NCBI GenBank assembly: GCA_946406435.1
Contig: CAMJKP010000021.1
Span: 1-47,532 of the forward strand
From: an uncultured Prevotellaceae bacterium
GTDB taxonomy: Bacteria; Bacteroidota; Bacteroidia; Bacteroidales; Bacteroidaceae
Length of the DNA: 47,532 bases
Direction: 5' to 3'
Each line of letters starts with the position of its first letter. The first letter of the stretch is position 1. Of this stretch, positions 45,801 through 47,532 are shown one piece after another. The notes below the pieces were generated by a model that saw nothing but the letters and a program-made list of their open reading frames with translations, was not told the origin of the DNA and ran no database searches. The position numbers were made by a program, and so were the translations under genes.

Positions 45801-46638
45801 GACCAGCATTTGGATGCACGCTTACCGGACATGGAGCTACCTCTGCAAGGCGCTTCAGCCAAGGCTTCAACTGACGGGCACCAAAGGCACAGTTCAGACC
45901 TATGCTTATCAGATTGCCATGTGTGAGAGAAGCCACGTATGCCTCTACCGTCTGACCAGAGAGTGTTCTTCCAGAGGCATCGGCAAGAGTACCGCTCGCC
46001 ATGATAGGAACATCGATACCTCGCTCTTCTTCCACATTCATCACAGCCTTGATAGCAGCCTTGGCATTAAGGGTATCGAAGATAGTCTCAACAAGGATGA
46101 CGTCCGCACCTCCGTCAAGAAGTCCGCGAACACAATCCGTATAGGTCTCAACAAGGTCTTGGAAAGTAACCTCTCGGGCAGCAGGATTATTTACATCTGC
46201 CGACATTGAGGCTGTCTTGTTCGTAGGGCCCATAGAGCCAGCCACGATAATATCCCGATCCGACTTTTGACCTTTGTCTTTTGACTTTTGACTTTTGCAA
46301 GAACTCGCTACCTCTGCAGCTGCCTTCGCAATGTCATACACCCTGTCCTCCAATCCATAGTCGGCAAGCGAGTAGCGATTACAGTTGAAGGAGTTTGTCT
46401 CGATGATATCAGCACCGGCATTTATATAGTCGCGATGCATCTGCTTGATAGCCTCAGGTTTCGTTATGCACAGCACATCATTACACCCCTTCAAAGGTTG
46501 GGGGTGATTGCTGAATACCGTGCCACGAAAATCATCCTCTGTAAGCCCTAATTGCTGAAGATAAGTACCAGTTGCACCATCGAGAATAAGGATGCGCTCA
46601 CGCATCTTCTCAAGTATGTCTTTGCGAGTATATGTCAT
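42898..46638 (-). CDS. metH: Cobalamin-dependent methionine synthase with repeat-encoded insertions
   Basis: 1246 residues from ATG 46636-46638; a TTG one codon upstream is less likely. Domain order: homocysteine-binding barrel (ILILDGATGTYLQ, LNCAFGA, IYGGCCGTTPAH with the zinc cysteines), pterin barrel (NIGERTNVAGSAKFKKL), helical cap, cobalamin domain (KGDVHDIGKNIVGVV with the His ligand) and SAM activation domain (RMAFGYGACPDH). It is longer than the family because of four in-frame insertions: residues about 113-126 and 336-350 (heptad SQKSKD type), 642-653, and 769-803 (palindromic family). All fall in loops or linkers between domains. Confidence 0.96.
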   Translation of the reverse strand: MTYTRKDILEKMRERILILDGATGTYLQQLGLTEDDFRGTVFSNHPQPLKGCNDVLCITKPEAIKQMHRDYINAGADIIETNSFNCNRYSLADYGLEDRVYDIAKAAAEVASSCKSQKSKDKGQKSDRDIIVAGSMGPTNKTASMSADVNNPAAREVTFQDLVETYTDCVRGLLDGGADVILVETIFDTLNAKAAIKAVMNVEEERGIDVPIMASGTLADASGRTLSGQTVEAYVASLTHGNLISIGLNCAFGARQLKPWLKRLAEVAPCPVSVHPNAGLPNVMGGYDETPETFADSAREFMSEGLINIYGGCCGTTPAHIKAIAEVAKEFKPRAIGQRSKVESQKSKDEGETLTSTLPRCTLSGLEPLLLDENTGFVNIGERTNVAGSAKFKKLIQAENYEEALSIARAQVDAGAQVIDVCMDDGLIEGVKAMTTFLNLIASEPEIAKVPIMIDSSKWEILEAGLQCVQGKSIINSISLKEGEEKFLKKARYIHSMGAATVVMLFDEKGQADTYERKVEVARRAYKLLRDIDFPGEDIIFDPNVLAVATGMPEHDDYGRAFIEACRTIHEEMPEVHMSGGISNLSFSFRGNNPVRQAMHSVFLYHAIKAGLDMSIVNPAMLTIYDEIEEPMRTYVEDVILNRPPQSPLNGEENASERLIEFATKLKEELDAKKEANGGKAPEKKIEMPTTLKERIAFAMLKGITDTIDADTLEAYEKAGTPLGVIDEYLMPAMEQVGKLFGEGKMFLPQVVKSARVMKKAVAVLEPYMKTPSQPPRGEEILDSKDAADVTKNSSPRGGREGAGTVVMATVKGDVHDIGKNIVGVVTQCNGFNVKDLGVMVEPETIVEEAQKCNADVIGLSGLITPSLTEMINVVKLLESKGMTTPVIIGGATTSALHTAVKIAPEYPHGIVICAHAAADNPGIIRRLLADDGKEYIAELKAQQKIIRDNYNRREADKSLLTVEESRKRRFVKTQELVAVPRSTEQVVLYSQPKENGTTNFQNIRISDLEDRINWAFFYQAWGLKGDIRTGEEGQKLRSDAEALLKEMKEKNLITLQGTARILPAYSTDNDEIIVSCDGKDYTLPFPRSLKDEEQTNCLADHIMRGYRARKLTNCPCCQGQHATDFICPFVVTAGVGLNELQENYRKEGDEYHAIMAKLLCDRLAEAFAEYIQDYMQKRLFWGTDGIRMAFGYGACPDHALKVPVLDMLKADKTIDISLTESNMINPGESICGLIFANTPLKYFNV
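44230..44330. repeat. Palindromic element F in frame in metH (cap/cobalamin linker)
   Basis: Arms at 44230-44266 (GGCCCCCTCCC..CCTCCCCGAGGGGAGG) and 44293-44330 (CCTCCCCTCGGGGAGG..GGAGGGGGTCT) are inverted around about 26 bp. They are translated as TPSQPPRGEEIL..KNSSPRGGREGAG. The site is the linker just before VVMATVKGDVHDIG. Confidence 0.88.
44680..44711. repeat. Single palindromic arm in frame in metH
   Basis: CTCCTCCCCATTTAAGGGGG followed by ATTGAGGGGGTC. It is translated as RPPQSPLNGEEN near the end of the pterin domain, before the cap. Confidence 0.75.
45597..45631. repeat. Heptad-type repeat in metH, copy 1
   Basis: Runs of CTTTTGACTTT/CGACTTTTGACC units on the plus strand. They are translated on the minus strand as QRSKVESQKSKDE in the linker between the homocysteine and pterin domains. 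Confidence 0.8.
46261..46298. repeat. Heptad-type repeat in metH, copy 2
   Basis: The same CTTTTGAC-type units, translated as KSQKSKDKGQKSD in a surface loop of the homocysteine-binding barrel, before DIIVAGSMGPTN. Confidence 0.8.
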
Positions 46639-46644
46639 CAAGGT

Positions 46645-46676
46645 GCAAAATTACTCAATTTTCTTGTTATGTGCAA
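46645..46676 (-). promoter_or_regulatory. Promoter of metH, nearly leaderless
   Basis: -7 box TAATTTTGC (46645-46653) and TTG (46674-46676), spacing 20 nt. The ATG at 46638 would be only about 5 nt from the expected transcription start. No room is left for a riboswitch. Confidence 0.65.
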
Positions 46677-46726
46677 ATTATTTGTAGAAAATACCATGTT
46701 TTAGTGAAAATTAAGGTAAGGTGTCT

Positions 46727-46984
46727 CAAGTTTCGCAAGTTAAGAACTGTCTGGAAGACAGTACTATGAGTAACCCCGTACATACGAGTGAAACGAGGAT
46801 GTGCGGGGATATAGTGCCAATCCCGCCTAACTGCCTGGAGGGCAGTACATAGATAATCAGGTACAGCCTTCCAGGCTGGGAATGTAGTTGTTGTTTGCTA
46901 TCCGTGGGCATCCTCTCCTTCGTCGAGTATGCCTACGGTTACGCATAGTGCTGTCTTCCAGACAGTCAGAGCTTGCGAAACTTG
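46727..46984. repeat. REP/MITE-like element with several stem-loops
   Basis: Perfect 13-bp ends CAAGTTTCGCAAG / CTTGCGAAACTTG (46727-46739, 46972-46984) enclose palindromes of one type: ACTGTCTGGAAGACAGT (46746-46762), ACTGCCTGGAGGGCAGT (46830-46846), CAGCCTTCCAGGCTG (46864-46878) and CTGTCTTCCAGACAG (46951-46965). A CCCCGTACAT/ATGTGCGGGG stem is also present (46774-46808). No open frame is present in the 46642-47070 gap. The repeated CTGYCTGGAR..CAG unit resembles REP sequences mobilised by RAYT transposases, but none is in the window. Confidence 0.75.
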
Positions 46985-47070
46985 AATAAGGCGTTTATAT
47001 CCGTTAGTAATCTTTCTATGAAAGATATTCTTTCATTTCTGTTAATGCCTGTTTTAAAGGCTGCAATTCT

Positions 47071-47370
47071 TTATCGTATGGCGTAGATTCCATCCTGTTC
47101 TATTCTTGATTTTAGATATGGATTCATGTTCTTGTGAAAACGGACTACATCAACAGAGCATTTAAACTGGTTTTCCAAGAATTCCTTCAAGTTAGCCAGC
47201 AAAAAAGGGTTTGGTGTTTCTGTCTCTACACAGACATCAAGATCACTCGATTCTGTTTGTTCATTTCGTGAAACAGAACCGAATATCCGCAGAGTCTTTA
47301 TTCCGAAGTCATGAGTTATCTTGGAACTATTCTGCCTTATAGCCGTTATATAGTATTGAGCTGTTCTCAT
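47071..47370 (-). CDS. MNT-type nucleotidyltransferase (orphan of a HEPN/MNT pair?)
   Basis: 99 residues from MRTAQYYITAIRQ. A longer in-frame start at 47496 would lie upstream of the promoter and is rejected. The polymerase-beta-like motif FGSVSRNEQTESSDLDV carries the GS and the two Asp residues. Such minimal nucleotidyltransferases act as antitoxins that modify HEPN toxins. A partner HEPN gene would be expected just downstream. Instead only a short frame ending LQPLKQALTEMKEYLS (about 47023-47085, shifted frame) is seen, followed by the repeat element. The fold call is secure and the pairing is inference. Confidence 0.82.
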   Translation of the reverse strand: MRTAQYYITAIRQNSSKITHDFGIKTLRIFGSVSRNEQTESSDLDVCVETETPNPFLLANLKEFLENQFKCSVDVVRFHKNMNPYLKSRIEQDGIYAIR

Positions 47371-47391
47371 ACCAATTTGAAAATCTACACC

Positions 47392-47423
47392 GCAAAAGTA
47401 GAAAAAAATACTCGAATCACCAA
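47392..47423 (-). promoter_or_regulatory. Promoter of the MNT gene
   Basis: -7 box TACTTTTGC (47392-47400) and TTG (47421-47423), spacing 20 nt. It fixes the start at 47370 rather than 47496. Confidence 0.7.
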
Positions 47424-47506
47424 ATTTTCTTTCTTCTATTTTGTTATTTGATGATTTTATAGAAAAATAAAAAACAAAATCATAGCATAATAACAAATAT
47501 TTTTTC

Positions 47507-47515
47507 TATCTTTGC
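47507..47515 (+). promoter_or_regulatory. Possible rightward promoter at window edge
   Basis: TATCTTTGC matches the -7 consensus. No -33 TTG is visible at the right distance. A gene would start beyond the right edge. Confidence 0.4.
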
Positions 47516-47532
47516 ACTCAGAAATCTAAATT

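Noticed and set aside
46639..46641. TTG as metH start
   Set aside because: ATG follows at once in the same frame, and the TTG would lie even closer to the promoter.
47371..47496. Extension of the MNT protein to 141 residues
   Set aside because: The extra codons lie upstream of and across a full promoter (-33/-7) and encode low-complexity hydrophobic sequence.
1..47532. tRNA, rRNA, tmRNA, RNase P RNA
   Set aside because: I looked in all gaps for acceptor-stem and CCA patterns and conserved cores and found none; a covariance-model search could still find a divergent one.

Overview
The window looks like a chromosomal segment of a Bacteroidales bacterium, most likely Prevotellaceae (Prevotella/Segatella type). 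The basis is the gene content: a DUF6242 lipoprotein, a PorG-like DUF6089 barrel, uppS, bamA and skp cluster, a DUF4254/GT9 pair, gamma-alpha fused 2-oxoacid:ferredoxin oxidoreductase, and FISUMP lipoproteins. Bacteroidetes promoters are also present: -7 boxes of the form TAnnTTTGC, several with a -33 TTG 19-20 nt upstream. No species can be named from the sequence alone, and I see no rRNA, tRNA, CRISPR array, integrase or full insertion sequence.

Layout, left to right. 1-2771: a leftward group argH, a Cys4 surface lipoprotein and a partial exported esterase. 2935-4375: a small accessory operon with a DUF3990 (ADP-ribosyltransferase-like) protein, its overlapping partner and an exported protein. 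4376-4777: an 11-bp-period inverted/tandem array. 4778-9144: a tolC, emrA-like, MFS tripartite exporter operon plus a small coiled-coil protein. 9145-10723: 1.6 kb without genes, packed with repeats. 10724-12977: two rightward lipoproteins. 13076-13423: a stand-alone AraC-type HTH protein with a leader of about 440 nt. 14019-16885: korB and korA. 17056-25419: the envelope cluster (DUF6242 lipoprotein, porG-like, uppS, bamA, three Skp/OmpH proteins, murI). 25800-26609: an IdnO-type dehydrogenase. 26859-27957: an ECF sigma factor with a membrane partner. 28001-28350: an AT-rich stretch with a cluster of DnaA-box-like 9-mers, a possible replication origin. 28447-34744: GT9, DUF4254, a YitT-RdgB fusion and leuS. 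35019-37745: mutS. 37999-39591: a beta-propeller gene interrupted by an in-frame stop. 39624-46638: lgt, ychF, metF and metH. 46727-46984: a REP/MITE-like element. 47071-47370: an orphan MNT-type nucleotidyltransferase.

The most unusual signal is a family of GC-rich palindromic elements. Each arm has a GACCCnCCCC-like end and an inner palindrome of the CCCTCCC..GGGAGGG type, and the arms usually come as inverted pairs around a variable spacer. They fill gaps between co-directional genes, starting directly at the upstream stop codon (after argH, the lipoprotein, leuS, ychF and metH). In two neighbouring exported-protein genes the element covers the start codon and codes for part of the signal peptide ([10 protein letters not shown]). 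Others lie in frame inside mutS (28 codons just before the Walker A loop) and metH (linkers between domains). A second, heptad-like repeat (TCAAAAG type) is also inserted in frame twice in metH. This resembles the behaviour of Rickettsia palindromic elements, but I do not recognise this family.

Functionally, metH and metF form a folate/B12 methionine module. The 17-25 kb cluster makes and folds the outer membrane (undecaprenyl-PP synthesis, BAM, periplasmic chaperones, D-glutamate). The remaining genes are mostly housekeeping.
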